A stretch of 64,000 nt of DNA from Hyphomicrobiales bacterium. GTDB lineage: Bacteria > Pseudomonadota > Alphaproteobacteria > Rhizobiales > Rhizobiaceae. Both the position numbers and the translations under genes were made by a program. Below are positions 43,635-53,418 of the stretch, in pieces (within the stretch, counting starts at the first letter, position 1; the number at the start of each line of letters is the position of its first letter). Location of the stretch: positions 289,883-353,882 of the forward strand of contig UCJD01000009.1 in assembly GCA_900472605.1 (NCBI GenBank), in the 5' to 3' direction. Under the pieces are notes generated by a model that saw nothing but the letters and a program-made list of their open reading frames with translations, searched no databases and was not told the origin of the DNA.

Positions 43635-43670
43635 AACCTCACTGACAGCCGACACCGCCGAGGCGAAACG

Positions 43671-46600
43671 CTATTGCGGAACCTGCACGCCGGGCAAGCC
43701 GGGCACCGTGTTGAAGTTCAGCGAGTTCTGCGGCGGGTTCGCCAGCTGCTCCTGCGCTCGTCGCGCCGCCTCTGCCGCGGCCTTGGCATCCGCTTCTGCC
43801 TTGGCTTTCGCGTCGGCTTCCGCCTGCGCCTTGGCCTGAGCCGCGGCCTTGGCAGCCGCATCGGCCTTGTCGCGCTCGGCCTGTTGTGCCGCAAGCAGCC
43901 TCAGCCGCTCCTCTTCCGCCTTGCGTTGCGCCTCGATCGCCGCAGCCTTCTCGCGCTCTTGGTCGTTGAACTTGGCGAGCGACACTTCGCGTCGCAGCCG
44001 CTGCTGTTCGAGAACGTTCGACTGCAGCTTCTCGACCCGCCTGCGCTCGCGCTCGAAGGCGCGCAGCGACAGGTAGCCGGTAATATCGGTGACGTCCATC
44101 ACCCGGCCCGGCGATCCGAGAACGCCGGAGAAGTCTAGCCTGATTGCCGGGTCCGCGCCGGTAAGCGCCTCGCCCATGGGATTGAGACTGATATCGAGCG
44201 ACGCGTTGATACGCTCCTGCGGCAGATCGAGCTGCGCATTGCCTGTCAGCGTCGCCTGGTCGGTGGCAACAGTCACGTTTTGAACCCGAAGCACCCCGTC
44301 CGTGACATTGAACGGCACCGCCGTCGCTGGCAGCTTCGCTTCGCCGTTGTTGAGCAGCGTCTCGACGATCGGATGCACCTTGCCGGCATTCAGCTGGTCC
44401 TGCATCGGGTCGGTGGCCGACAGAAGCGGTGCCAGCATGCCGAGATTGAGACCGCGCACGCTGGTATCCCCCAGCTTCATCTCGCCGGAACCGTTGAGCG
44501 AGCTGGCAATATCCTTCATCGACTTGCCGGACGCTTCCATCGACAGCGCCAGCCCGAACTTGCCGCTGGCGACTGGCGAACCGCCGTCCCGCTGCCACAC
44601 GACGCCGCCGAGATCGGCATCGGCAAGCGCGAGCCTGGTCTGCAGGAAGCCGGTTCCGTCGGCATTGGTGAACTTCACGTTCGCATCGACGGTTCCGCCG
44701 TCCCAGTTGCCCTTCATGTCGTTCAGCTGCAGCTCATCGCCCTTGTAGGCGACGTTGGAGGTGAAGTCGGTGATCGGGTTCGACCAGCCGAGCCAGAACT
44801 GCTTGGCGTTAAGCTTCAGGTTGACATCCATGTCCTTGAACACGGGAATGCCGAGCGGCGCCGCGAGCAGGTTGCCGTTCGCGGGATCGGTCATCGGCCC
44901 GTACACGGCTTCGCCAAGCCACGTGGCATCGGCCTTCGTCAAGGTCAGATCGCCCGATGCCGTCGTCCGCTCCGCCTTGCGGTCAAGCGTCATGGCGCCG
45001 ATGAATTCGTTGTCCGCCGCATGGCCCGCAATGTTGCCGAAAGCGACCTTGTCGCCGTCGATCGCCGCCGTCGTCGTCAGCTTGAACGGCAGCCCGGTGC
45101 CCATCTGCGGCACGCCGATACCGTTCATGACCAGATAGGGGTCGAGATCCGCACTCTCCAGCGACAGCGCCAGCTGCCCGTTCATGAAGCTTTGCGGCCG
45201 GATATCGACCTTGCCGGCGGCGGTAAACGAGGTGCGGTCCGTGGCAAACGTCAGGTTGGCATCCGCGGGATCGGTCCCCTCCGCCTGTACCTTCAGCGTC
45301 ATACGGCCGTTCGCATCGGCATCGACAGGCAACGGGTCGAGCCCAGCCTGGCCGAAGAGCACCGACGTCACATTGTTCTCGAGCGTCGCCTCGAGGCTCG
45401 TTGTTCCCTTGCCGGTCAGCGCCAGAAGGTCGGACATGCGGTAGTCGAGGTTCACGCGGCTGCCATTGGCCACGCCGGCAAGGGTCACCGAAAGCCCATC
45501 GCCCTGATCGCCACCAAGCGTGACGGCGCCGCGCAGCGCCGTGTTGGTGTACCAGGCCGCATTGCGCACCAGCCGGTCCATGACCGGATGCTGCGGCAGA
45601 TGCTGTTGCAGCATCGTGAAAAAGGGGCCGGGATCGGCCGCCTTGAAGGTGATCTCGCCCGAGCCCTTATAGTCGAGCAGCGAGCCCTCGGCCCGGCCGG
45701 TCGCCGTGAACTCCGCGCCCGCCAGGTTCTTCACCGCAAGCTTGTCCACCCCCAGCGCCCCGTCGGCGATGGTGAAGCTCGTCTCTACATCGCCGGCTTC
45801 GACGCCGAAGGCCGTGAACTTGTCGGCCTTGAGCTGCGCCTTGATCTTGTGGTCGAGAACATTGTTGCCGGCATCCTGTCCGGTAAACAGGCCCGTCAGT
45901 GCTCGGAGCGCGTCGAGATCGAGCGCATCGCCGGCAAGCGCGACGTCAAGCGTCGGCGCCTGGTTCGGCACCGCCTGGCGGTCGAGCCTGCCCTTCAGCG
46001 TTGCCGGGCCAACCGCGATCTCAAGATCGTCGAACGTCTGCCGCTCATGTGTGAGGTTCACATTTGCCGAGAACCCGGCCTGCTGCAGCTGCCGTATGGC
46101 CGGATCGACATCACCCGACAGCCACGAGGCAAGTCCGGTCGGCTGCTTCGATGCGACGGTGATCGCGCCCTTGAAGGATGGCTGGCCTTGTAACGTCAGC
46201 TGACCATCGCCCTCGACGAGGGTGCGCCCCGGCAGGGTGCCGAAGGCGTGGTCGATCGTCCAGCCGCTACCGGCCGGCTCCAGATCGAGCTGCACGTCAC
46301 GAATGGTGGTATCACCCGCCACGATCGCCGGCAGCCGCACACTCGCCTTGCCGGGTACTTGCGGCACCGGGATCTGCGACACGATCTGGATCAGCGCATT
46401 CAGCCGCTGCTTGGCCGACAGGCTCGGATCGCGCGAGGTCTTGCCGCCGGAGCCCTGGTTGCCGATGCGATTGACGTCGATCTGCTGGCCATCGGCCGTA
46501 AGAAGGAACTGCGGCTTCACGCCGGTATCGAGCGTCGCCTCGCCGGTGACCACATAGGGGTCTTCCAGCGCCCCGATCTCGAGACGGTATTCGGGGATGC

Positions 46601-47432
46601 GGATGCTCTCGTTGGTGAGTTCGAACTTGCCCTTCACCCGCGGCGGCTGGCTCTTGTCGCTGCCCTTGGCCTGGTTGGTGCCCGTGCGTTCGATCTGCGC
46701 CGACATGGTGCCCTGATAGTTGGGCTTGCGATCGACCAGCTTCAGCTCGCCATCGAGATCGACCGAGACGGGATGCTTGTCCGGCTGCAGCCGGGTGCGC
46801 ATCCTGATGATGCCGTTCTCGTCCAGCTGGTTGCTGGATATGAGGAAATTGCCGTGCTCGCCGTCAAGCGCCGCGTCGCCTTCGATCCGCCACGGACCGG
46901 CCAGCGATTTCGCCGACATCTCGGCGTTGATCCCGGTCACCAGGCGTGTGCGGCCTGATTGGTCGTCGATGAACTGGACATCGCCGCCGCTGACATGGAC
47001 ATTCTCCAGCACGACGGTCTTGGCCGGAATTTCCGGCTGGCTGCCGCGCGTCCAGTCGAGCGTGCCGTCTTTCAGCAGCCGCAGCTTGACCTTGGGGTTG
47101 ACCACGCGCATGTCGAAGATCAGCGCCTCGCCCGAAAGGAACGGCGCCAGTTCCGCGTCCATGGAAAACTGCTCGACCTGCACGATCGGCGAGCCGTCCT
47201 GCTCCTGGCCGACGCGCACGTCGTGCATCGTCACCGAGGGGAACGGCAACAGACGAGCATCGACAGCACCGTGGACGACAACCTTCTTGCCGATGATACG
47301 GCTGGCCTGATCCTCGAAACTCTGTCGGAAGCCGGTCCAATCGATGAACATGGGCGCGAACAGCGCCACGAACAGCGCCACGACAACCACACCACCCAGT
47401 ACGACGAGAAACCGGCCTACCAAGTCAATCAT
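43671..47432 (-). CDS. AsmA family outer-membrane-assembly protein
   Basis: About 1,253 residues from ATG 47432. A single N-terminal transmembrane anchor (LVGRFLVVLGGVVVVALFVAL) is followed by a long periplasmic region. It contains the AsmA signature FIDWTGFRQSFEDQASRIIGKKV and repeated beta-rich units of the AsmA/TamB superfamily (SVRLPAIVAGDTTIRDVQ ... GTLPGRTLVEGDG). The AsmA_2 part near the C-terminus (LNGSGEMKLGDTSVRGLNLG) is present. The last roughly 90 residues are an Ala/Lys/Glu-rich coiled-coil tail (KAAAQAKAQAEADAKA) ending in a proline-rich end. Such bridge-like proteins are thought to carry phospholipids between membranes. ATG 47459 nine codons upstream is possible but gives a weaker anchor start. 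Confidence 0.9.
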   Translation of the reverse strand: MIDLVGRFLVVLGGVVVVALFVALFAPMFIDWTGFRQSFEDQASRIIGKKVVVHGAVDARLLPFPSVTMHDVRVGQEQDGSPIVQVEQFSMDAELAPFLSGEALIFDMRVVNPKVKLRLLKDGTLDWTRGSQPEIPAKTVVLENVHVSGGDVQFIDDQSGRTRLVTGINAEMSAKSLAGPWRIEGDAALDGEHGNFLISSNQLDENGIIRMRTRLQPDKHPVSVDLDGELKLVDRKPNYQGTMSAQIERTGTNQAKGSDKSQPPRVKGKFELTNESIRIPEYRLEIGALEDPYVVTGEATLDTGVKPQFLLTADGQQIDVNRIGNQGSGGKTSRDPSLSAKQRLNALIQIVSQIPVPQVPGKASVRLPAIVAGDTTIRDVQLDLEPAGSGWTIDHAFGTLPGRTLVEGDGQLTLQGQPSFKGAITVASKQPTGLASWLSGDVDPAIRQLQQAGFSANVNLTHERQTFDDLEIAVGPATLKGRLDRQAVPNQAPTLDVALAGDALDLDALRALTGLFTGQDAGNNVLDHKIKAQLKADKFTAFGVEAGDVETSFTIADGALGVDKLAVKNLAGAEFTATGRAEGSLLDYKGSGEITFKAADPGPFFTMLQQHLPQHPVMDRLVRNAAWYTNTALRGAVTLGGDQGDGLSVTLAGVANGSRVNLDYRMSDLLALTGKGTTSLEATLENNVTSVLFGQAGLDPLPVDADANGRMTLKVQAEGTDPADANLTFATDRTSFTAAGKVDIRPQSFMNGQLALSLESADLDPYLVMNGIGVPQMGTGLPFKLTTTAAIDGDKVAFGNIAGHAADNEFIGAMTLDRKAERTTASGDLTLTKADATWLGEAVYGPMTDPANGNLLAAPLGIPVFKDMDVNLKLNAKQFWLGWSNPITDFTSNVAYKGDELQLNDMKGNWDGGTVDANVKFTNADGTGFLQTRLALADADLGGVVWQRDGGSPVASGKFGLALSMEASGKSMKDIASSLNGSGEMKLGDTSVRGLNLGMLAPLLSATDPMQDQLNAGKVHPIVETLLNNGEAKLPATAVPFNVTDGVLRVQNVTVATDQATLTGNAQLDLPQERINASLDISLNPMGEALTGADPAIRLDFSGVLGSPGRVMDVTDITGYLSLRAFERERRRVEKLQSNVLEQQRLRREVSLAKFNDQEREKAAAIEAQRKAEEERLRLLAAQQAERDKADAAAKAAAQAKAQAEADAKAKAEADAKAAAEAARRAQEQLANPPQNSLNFNTVPGLPGVQVPQ

Positions 47433-47665
47433 TCTCCATTCGGGCCACACCGCGGACAAAAGGCCAAACTCGATCAGGATACCCGATCGAGTTTTGACCC
47501 TAGATCATCAACCCGAAGCGTGTGAAGCCGCTTTCAGGCAACAAACCGCGCAATTCCTTGTTACGCCCACGCTTTCCCGGCGGCGCTCCGATTCGGTACG
47601 CTGTTCTTAATCCCTATCGGCATTCATGCCGCAAGCAAGCCAAGATCAAAACAGAGTGTTGATTT

Positions 47666-49078
47666 TCAGGCAGAATGGAAAATCTTGCCAGGATTGAAGA
47701 TGTTATCGGGGTCGAGCGCGTGCTTGACCTGCCGCATCAGGTCGACCGCGCCGCCGAGCTCCTCTTCCAGAAACGCCATCTTGCCCTGGCCGATGCCGTG
47801 TTCACCGGTGCAGGTGCCGTCCATCGCGAGCGCCCGCTTGTTCAGGCGCGCCACGAAGCCCTCGGCAACGGCGATCCCCTCCTCCGTCTTGTCGTCGAAC
47901 AAGAGCAGCACGTGAAAATTCCCGTCGCCGGCATGGCCGACGATCATTGCCAGAAGACCGTGCTCCTCGATATCGGCCTGCGTTTCGCCGATGCAATCGG
48001 CCAGGCGCGAGATCGGCACGCAGACGTCGGTCGAAAGCGCCGCCATCTCCGGCGCCAGCGCCCGCGATGCCCAATAGGCGTCGTGGCGGGCTTTCCAGAG
48101 CTTGCTGCGCTCCTCGGCGTTGACGGTCCAGGCGAATTCGCCGCCACCGCACTCCGCCGCGATCTCGCCGAACTGCGCCGATTGCAGCGCGACCGTCTCG
48201 TCGGTGCCGTGGAACTCGACGAACAGCGTCGGCTTCTCGTCATAGTTCAGTTTCGAATAGGCATTGCAGGCGCGGATCTGCAGAGCGTCGAGAAGCTCGA
48301 TGCGCGCGACGGGCACGCCCATCTGGATCGTCATGATCACGGCATCGCAGGCGGCACGCACCGTCGGAAACGCACAAACGCCGCCGCCGATCTTCTGCGG
48401 GATGCCCTGCAGACGCAGCGTCACCGAAGTCAGGATCCCAAGCGTGCCCTCGGAACCGACGAACAGCCGCGTCAGGTCATAGCCGGCCGAGGATTTGCGC
48501 GCGCGACGCGCCGTGCGGATTTCCTCGCCATTGGCGGTGACAGCGGTCACCGAAAGCACGTTGTCCTTCATCGTGCCATAGCGCACCGCGTTGGTACCGG
48601 AAGCCCGCGTCGCCGTCATGCCGCCGATCGAGGCGTTGGCGCCGGGATCGATCGGGAAAAACAGGCCTGTGTCGCGCAGATAGGTGTTGAGGTCCTCACG
48701 GGTGACGCCCGGCTCCACGGTGCAGTCGAGGTCTTCCATATTGACCTCGAGCACCCGGTTCATCCGGCTGAAATCGATCGAAATACCGCCGTTCGGCGCA
48801 TTGACCTGCCCTTCCAGCGACGAGCCCGTTCCAAAGCCGATGACAGGGACCTTGTACTCGGCGCAGAGCTTCACCACTGCCTTCACGTCATCGGCGCTCT
48901 CGGCGAAGAGGACGCCGTCAGGCAGCTGCGAGGGAATATAGGTGGTCGTATGCGCATGCTGCTCGCGAAACGACTGGCCGGTCTGGAAGCGCTCGCCGAA
49001 GCTCTGTTTCAGGATGCCGAGAACGCTGGCGATACCCGCCTCGTTGCGTGTGCCGGCCTTTGCGTCTTTGAGCGCCAT
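47666..49078 (-). CDS. FAD-linked oxidase, GlcD/Dld type (2-hydroxyacid dehydrogenase)
   Basis: 470 residues. The PCMH-type FAD domain (about 50-225) has VIGFGTGSSLEGQVNAPNGG and DPGANASIGGMTATRASG. The C-terminal FAD-oxidase domain has HAGDGNFHVLLLFD and ending CTGEHGIGQGKMAFLEEE, both conserved in D-lactate (cytochrome) dehydrogenase and glycolate oxidase GlcD. It probably oxidises D-lactate or a similar 2-hydroxyacid and passes electrons to the respiratory chain. No glcE or glcF genes adjoin, so a single-subunit Dld is more likely than GlcD. It is monocistronic, with AAGAG-type ribosome-binding sequence before the ATG. Confidence 0.9.
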   Translation of the reverse strand: MALKDAKAGTRNEAGIASVLGILKQSFGERFQTGQSFREQHAHTTTYIPSQLPDGVLFAESADDVKAVVKLCAEYKVPVIGFGTGSSLEGQVNAPNGGISIDFSRMNRVLEVNMEDLDCTVEPGVTREDLNTYLRDTGLFFPIDPGANASIGGMTATRASGTNAVRYGTMKDNVLSVTAVTANGEEIRTARRARKSSAGYDLTRLFVGSEGTLGILTSVTLRLQGIPQKIGGGVCAFPTVRAACDAVIMTIQMGVPVARIELLDALQIRACNAYSKLNYDEKPTLFVEFHGTDETVALQSAQFGEIAAECGGGEFAWTVNAEERSKLWKARHDAYWASRALAPEMAALSTDVCVPISRLADCIGETQADIEEHGLLAMIVGHAGDGNFHVLLLFDDKTEEGIAVAEGFVARLNKRALAMDGTCTGEHGIGQGKMAFLEEELGGAVDLMRQVKHALDPDNIFNPGKIFHSA

Positions 49079-49183
49079 CTCTTTGATCTCCTTACCGTCG
49101 TTGCCCCGGGGGCAAGTTGGTATGAGACAAGAGATGACGCCTGTCTAGTGCAAGATGGTCGCAGCGGTACGGCCTTTCGGACC

Positions 49184-50218
49184 TCAGACCAGCGGCGGGT
49201 TCAGGCGCGCGAAACCCTCCTGTCGCCGATAAGGAAAATACGGATAGGGAGCGCTGATTGCGCTCGCCTTGTCCAGCCGCTCGACCTGCTCCTTCGACAG
49301 CGACCAGCCGACAGCACCAAGGTTCTGTCGCAGCTGCTCCTCGTTGCGCGCGCCGATGATCACGCTTGATACCGTCGGGCGACCGATCAGCCAGTTGAGC
49401 GCAATCTGCGGAACGGTCTTGCCGGTTTCCTCCGCCACGATGTCGAGCGCATCGACGATATCGTAGAGCTTCTCATCGTCGACGGGAGGCCCGTATTCCG
49501 CCGTCTGGTGCAGCCGGCTTCCATCAGGCAGAGGCTGCCCGCGCCTGATCTTTCCGGTCAACCGTCCCCAGGCAAGCGGGCTCCACACCAGCGCCCCGAC
49601 GCCCTGATCGGCCGCCAGCGGCATCAACGCCCACTCGTAATCACGACCGGCCAGCGAATAGTAGACCTGATGCGCCACATAGCGCGGATACCCGTGCTGC
49701 GTGGACACGCCGAGCGATTTCATCAGTTGCCATCCGGAAAAATTGGAAACGCCGATATAGCGGATCTTCCCGGCATCGATCAGTTGATCCAGTGTCGACA
49801 GCACCTCGTCGATCGGCGTCGATGCGTCGAAAGCGTGCAGCTGCAGGAGGTCGATATAATCCGTACCCAGCCGCTTCAACGCCGCATCCGTCGCCCGCAG
49901 CAACCGCGCGCGCGAGGTACCCCAATCGCCGGGTCCGTCACCCACAGGCAAAGCGGTCTTCGTCGAGAGCAGCACCTGATCACGCCGGCCCTTGATCGCA
50001 TGGCCGAGCACCTCCTCCGACGCGCCCGCCGAATAGACGTCGGCGGTATCGAAAAGCGTCACGCCCGCCTCGATCGCGATATCAACCATCCGCGACGCCT
50101 CTTCTCCCGTGGTATTGCCCCAGGCACCGAACAGCGGCCCCGCGCCGCCGAACGTACCCGCGCCGAAACTCAACACCGGCACCCGCAGGCCGGAAGCTCC
50201 AAGCTGTCTGTATTCCAT
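49184..50218 (-). CDS. Aldo/keto reductase
   Basis: 344 residues. MEYRQLGASGLRVPVLSFGAG opening, LFDTADVYSAGASEEVLG (catalytic Asp and Tyr), LLSTKTALP (Lys) and LLQLHAFD (His). The C-terminal cofactor part VSSVIIGARNEEQLRQNLGA is canonical. ATG 50218 has AGGAGA upstream. An earlier in-frame start at 50296 would extend into the LysR promoter and is rejected. It is divergent from the LysR gene at 50311 (92 bp gap), the usual arrangement for a LysR regulator and its target. The substrate is unknown (aldehyde detoxification is common in this AKR group). Confidence 0.9.
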   Translation of the reverse strand: MEYRQLGASGLRVPVLSFGAGTFGGAGPLFGAWGNTTGEEASRMVDIAIEAGVTLFDTADVYSAGASEEVLGHAIKGRRDQVLLSTKTALPVGDGPGDWGTSRARLLRATDAALKRLGTDYIDLLQLHAFDASTPIDEVLSTLDQLIDAGKIRYIGVSNFSGWQLMKSLGVSTQHGYPRYVAHQVYYSLAGRDYEWALMPLAADQGVGALVWSPLAWGRLTGKIRRGQPLPDGSRLHQTAEYGPPVDDEKLYDIVDALDIVAEETGKTVPQIALNWLIGRPTVSSVIIGARNEEQLRQNLGAVGWSLSKEQVERLDKASAISAPYPYFPYRRQEGFARLNPPLV

Positions 50219-50310
50219 CGTGTGTCTCCTGTTGCTTCGAGGAAGATAGACACTCCGCTCGCGATGAAATAGATTGCCCTCAGGAATACAATTCATGAAT
50301 TGAAGTCATT

Positions 50311-51213
50311 ATGAGCAGACAGGACATCAACCGCTCCGGAGAGATGGAAGTCTTTGTGCGCGCCGTCGAACTCGGCGGCTTCACCGCCGCAGCCCGTGCT
50401 TGCCGCATGACGCCATCGGCGGTCAGCAAGCTCGTCGCGCGCCTCGAAGCGCGGCTCGGCGCCCGCCTCGTCAATCGCTCCACCCGCAAGCTGCAACTTA
50501 CCCCTGAGGGCTGCGCCTTCTATGAGCGCAGCGTCACCATCCTCGCCGATATCGCCGAGGCGGAGCGGTCCGCATCATCGGGAGAACTTGCGGTGGGCCC
50601 GGTCCGCATCAACACCAGCGCCTCGTTCGGAAACCATATCCTGGCGCCGTTGGTCGCCGGTTTCCTCGCGCTGCACCCCAGGGTCACGCTCGATATCTCC
50701 CACACCGACAGGGTCGTCGACCTGCTCGACGACCGCGCCGACGTCGCCATCCGCGCCGGACCGTTGAAGAGCTCCACCCTGATCGCTCGCAAGCTCGGCG
50801 CAACGGACATGGTCATCGTCGCCTCGCCCGGTTACCTCGCAACACACGGCACACCCGGCTCCGTGTCCGATCTCGAACGTCATCGCCGCATCGGCCTCTC
50901 CTATGCCCGCAGCGTCGAGGGCTGGCCCATGCGCGATGGCGCAGACGTCTTCCGCCTGCCCTCAACACCGGGCATCCAGGTCGCCGATGGCGAGGCGATG
51001 CGGCACATGGCCTTGTCGGGCGCAGGGCTCGGCCGCCTCGCCCGCTTCACGGTCCGTGCCGATATCGAAGCCGGCCGCCTGATCCCGCTTCTCGAAGAGT
51101 TCAATCCCGGCGACACCGAGGAATTTCACGCCGTCTATATCGGCCAGGGCGGCCCATTGCCGGCGCGGGTCCGCGCCCTGCTCGATTTCCTCGCCGCCAA
51201 TGTGAGGATGTAA
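50311..51213 (+). CDS. LysR-family transcriptional regulator
   Basis: 300 residues. N-terminal winged helix with MEVFVRAVELGGFTAAARACRMTPSAVSKLVARLEARLG (about 9-47) and NRSTRKLQLTPEG. A substrate-binding domain (about 92-295) follows. The pattern matches the CrgA/AaeR-like subfamily common in proteobacteria. It is divergent from the AKR gene at 50218, which it probably controls through the shared 92-bp region. Confidence 0.92.
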   Translation: MSRQDINRSGEMEVFVRAVELGGFTAAARACRMTPSAVSKLVARLEARLGARLVNRSTRKLQLTPEGCAFYERSVTILADIAEAERSASSGELAVGPVRINTSASFGNHILAPLVAGFLALHPRVTLDISHTDRVVDLLDDRADVAIRAGPLKSSTLIARKLGATDMVIVASPGYLATHGTPGSVSDLERHRRIGLSYARSVEGWPMRDGADVFRLPSTPGIQVADGEAMRHMALSGAGLGRLARFTVRADIEAGRLIPLLEEFNPGDTEEFHAVYIGQGGPLPARVRALLDFLAANVRM

Positions 51214-51343
51214 AAGCTCAAGAATTCGCAATTGACCCCCGGCCCTGCCCGCACCTATATCCACGGCACGCCATCGGCGCCCGCCGATTTTCCAGCAAAG
51301 CCTCTGCCGCTCCCCCAGACGTCGCATCGACGCGTCATCAGCA

Positions 51344-52459
51344 TTGGCAAGACATGCATCGGATAAGCCGTTGAAAGACGCCAGCCGCCAACTCCGAACC
51401 GCCAGCCTGCCGCGCTGGGCCTTGCTGCTCGCACTCTCCACCATTCTTGTCGTCGGCCTGGAAATGCTCGGCCTTCCCGCCTCGCTGCTGATCGGCCCGA
51501 TGGTCGCCGCGATCGTACTCGCCGTCTCGATCGGCCAGGGATCGCTGCGCGTTCCGCGCTGGCCGCTGCTTTTCGGCCAGGCGCTGGTCGGCTTCATGAT
51601 GGCCCGCGCCATCACTGTCGATATCCTGCAGACCATGGCCACCGACGCGCCGCTCTTCCTCGCCATGATCTTCGCCGTCATTGCCGCAGCCGGCCTGCTC
51701 GGCTGGCTTTTGACCCGCTGGCAGGTGCTGCCGGGCACGACGGCGGTCTGGGGCTCGTCGCCGGGTGCAGCATCGGCCATGGTCATCATGTCGGAAGCCT
51801 ATGGCGCGGACGCGCGCCTCGTCGCCTTCATGCAATATCTGCGTGTCGTCTTCGTGGCGGTCGCCGCCTCCGTCGTCGCCCGCCTGTGGGTGGCAGCCGA
51901 TGGCGGCGAGCCGCCGCCCCTCGTCATGTTTCCACCGATCGACTGGCCGGCGCTGGCCGCAACCGTCGCGCTCACCATCGCCTCGGCCTTTTGTGCCATC
52001 CGTTTTCGCATCCCCGGCGGCACCATCATCGTGCCGCTCATCGCCGGCTCGCTGCTGCAGGGATTTGGCCTGCTGAAGATCGAGCTGCCCATGTGGCTGC
52101 TGGCCATCAGCTACGCGTTGATCGGCTGGAGCATCGGCCTGCGCTTTACGCGCGGCATCATCGCCCATGCCGCCCGCGCCTTGCCGCGCGTCGCCGGCTC
52201 GATCCTGCTTCTGATGTCGCTATGCGGCTGCATGGCGTACGCGCTGCATGTGTTTGCCGGTGTCGATCCGCTGACCGCTTATCTCGCCACCAGCCCCGGC
52301 GGCGCCGATTCCGTTGCGATCATCGCTGCCTCCAGCGATGTCGACGTCCCCTTCGTGATGGCCATGCAGACCGGCCGCTTCCTGATCATCCTGTTCACGG
52401 GCCCCATGCTTGCCCGCTTCATTGCGCGGCGCAGCGGCCTTGCGGAAAATCCCGCCTAG
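51344..52459 (+). CDS. AbrB family membrane protein (formerly 'ammonia monooxygenase')
   Basis: 371 residues with about ten transmembrane helices arranged as two homologous AbrB-type halves. Both halves carry LPASLLIGPMVAAI- and IPGGTIIVPLIAGS-like helices and a glycine-rich loop (GSSPGAASAMVIMSEAYGAD; ATSPGGADSVAIIAASSDVD). The first codon is TTG at 51344. A second TTG at 51371 is equally possible, and no strong ribosome-binding site decides. The protein family was named ammonia monooxygenase by error; E. coli AbrB acts in regulation of AidB. A transport role is likely. Its end overlaps the convergent AraC gene by 4 bp. Confidence 0.85.
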   Translation: MARHASDKPLKDASRQLRTASLPRWALLLALSTILVVGLEMLGLPASLLIGPMVAAIVLAVSIGQGSLRVPRWPLLFGQALVGFMMARAITVDILQTMATDAPLFLAMIFAVIAAAGLLGWLLTRWQVLPGTTAVWGSSPGAASAMVIMSEAYGADARLVAFMQYLRVVFVAVAASVVARLWVAADGGEPPPLVMFPPIDWPALAATVALTIASAFCAIRFRIPGGTIIVPLIAGSLLQGFGLLKIELPMWLLAISYALIGWSIGLRFTRGIIAHAARALPRVAGSILLLMSLCGCMAYALHVFAGVDPLTAYLATSPGGADSVAIIAASSDVDVPFVMAMQTGRFLIILFTGPMLARFIARRSGLAENPA

Positions 52460-53385
52460 AAGAGATCTCGCCTCAGCCCGGCCCATTGCCCCGGCGTCAT
52501 TCCGTAAGCCTTCTTGAAATGCCGGTTGAAGTGGCTCTGGTCGGCAAAGCCGGTGGCGAACGCCGCCTCCGCGAGCGCCTCGCCGGCGCCGATCATCGCA
52601 CGCGCCTGCTGCAGCCGCCGCATCAGGAGATAGCGGTGCGGGCTGGTCGCGAACGCCGCCCGGAAATGTCGCGCCAGCTGAAACCGGTCGAGCCCCGTCA
52701 CCGCCTCCAGCTCACCCGATGTCACCGGCCGTGTCGCATGCGCCTCGAGATAGTCCCGCGCCAGTCTCGCGCGCTGCCAGGCAATGCTGCCAAGCGGTCG
52801 AGGCGAAGCGCCCGCATGCCGCGCCAGGCCACCCGCCACGCGTGACACGAAATCGTCGACGAAGAGTTCGTCCAGTTCCCGATCCAGCTCGCCGAGCGCC
52901 GCCAGAAGCGTGCCGGCAAGAACAGGATCGTTGACGACAGGCTGATCGACGAAGGGCAAGCCGATGCGCGCCGCTTCAAGACACTCGAATAGCAGCGCCG
53001 GCTCAAGATAGAGCATGCGGTATTGCAGCCCGTGATCCGTCCCCGCCCCGCCATCATGCTCCTCGTCGGGATGCAGGACGATGACCTGCCCCGGCAGGCT
53101 GAAACGCCGCTCGCCGCGATAGGAAAAGGTCTGCACGCCCCTGATCGTCACCCCAAGCGCATAAGTATCGTGACGATGCGGCTCGAAGGCGTTGCCGGCG
53201 AACTGCGCTTCTATGCGCTCGATCCCGGGAAATGCCGGCGCAGTGACTATCCCGGGCGCAAGATTGTGCCCAGGCGCAAGATTGTGCCCGGGCGCAATGT
53301 TGTGCCCGGGCGCAATGTCCCCGCCCGGCTCCGTGCACAAACGTTCAAGACCCTCAAGGGCGTGATGGCTTAGATCTTGCTCCAA
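52456..53385 (-). CDS. AraC-family transcriptional regulator with hexapeptide repeat
   Basis: Up to 309 residues. The AraC-type ligand domain (about 55-165) starts FEPHRHDTYALGVTIRGVQTFSYRG and is followed by a C-terminal double HTH (about 205-305) with TSGELEAVTGLDRFQLARHFRAAF and ALAEAAFATGFADQSHFNRHFKK. The open frame begins with TTG at 53385 without a clear ribosome-binding site, so a later start is possible. Between residues 22 and 45 an IAPGHN-type hexapeptide is repeated about 3.5 times (see repeat at 53250-53318), an unusual insert ahead of the sensor domain. The target genes are unknown. The neighbours are AbrB (convergent) and DUF2000 (divergent). Confidence 0.88.
   Translation of the reverse strand: MEQDLSHHALEGLERLCTEPGGDIAPGHNIAPGHNLAPGHNLAPGIVTAPAFPGIERIEAQFAGNAFEPHRHDTYALGVTIRGVQTFSYRGERRFSLPGQVIVLHPDEEHDGGAGTDHGLQYRMLYLEPALLFECLEAARIGLPFVDQPVVNDPVLAGTLLAALGELDRELDELFVDDFVSRVAGGLARHAGASPRPLGSIAWQRARLARDYLEAHATRPVTSGELEAVTGLDRFQLARHFRAAFATSPHRYLLMRRLQQARAMIGAGEALAEAAFATGFADQSHFNRHFKKAYGMTPGQWAGLRRDLF
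53250..53318. repeat. In-frame 18-bp tandem repeat in the AraC gene
   Basis: The unit TTGTGCCCGGGCGCAAGA and variants occur about 3.5 times in a row, encoding (I/L)APGHN on the minus strand. Differences between units are a few bases, so length change by slippage is plausible. Confidence 0.75.
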
Positions 53386-53418
53386 CCGACGTCAAAACCC
53401 GCATGAAGAGAGACTGGA

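Noticed and set aside
44280..46193. Plus-strand long open frame inside the AsmA gene
   Set aside because: Antisense shadow caused by high GC. No domain, and Arg-rich composition.
47675..49369. Plus-strand 564-codon open frame opposite the FAD oxidase
   Set aside because: Shadow frame. The minus strand has the FAD-oxidase motifs.
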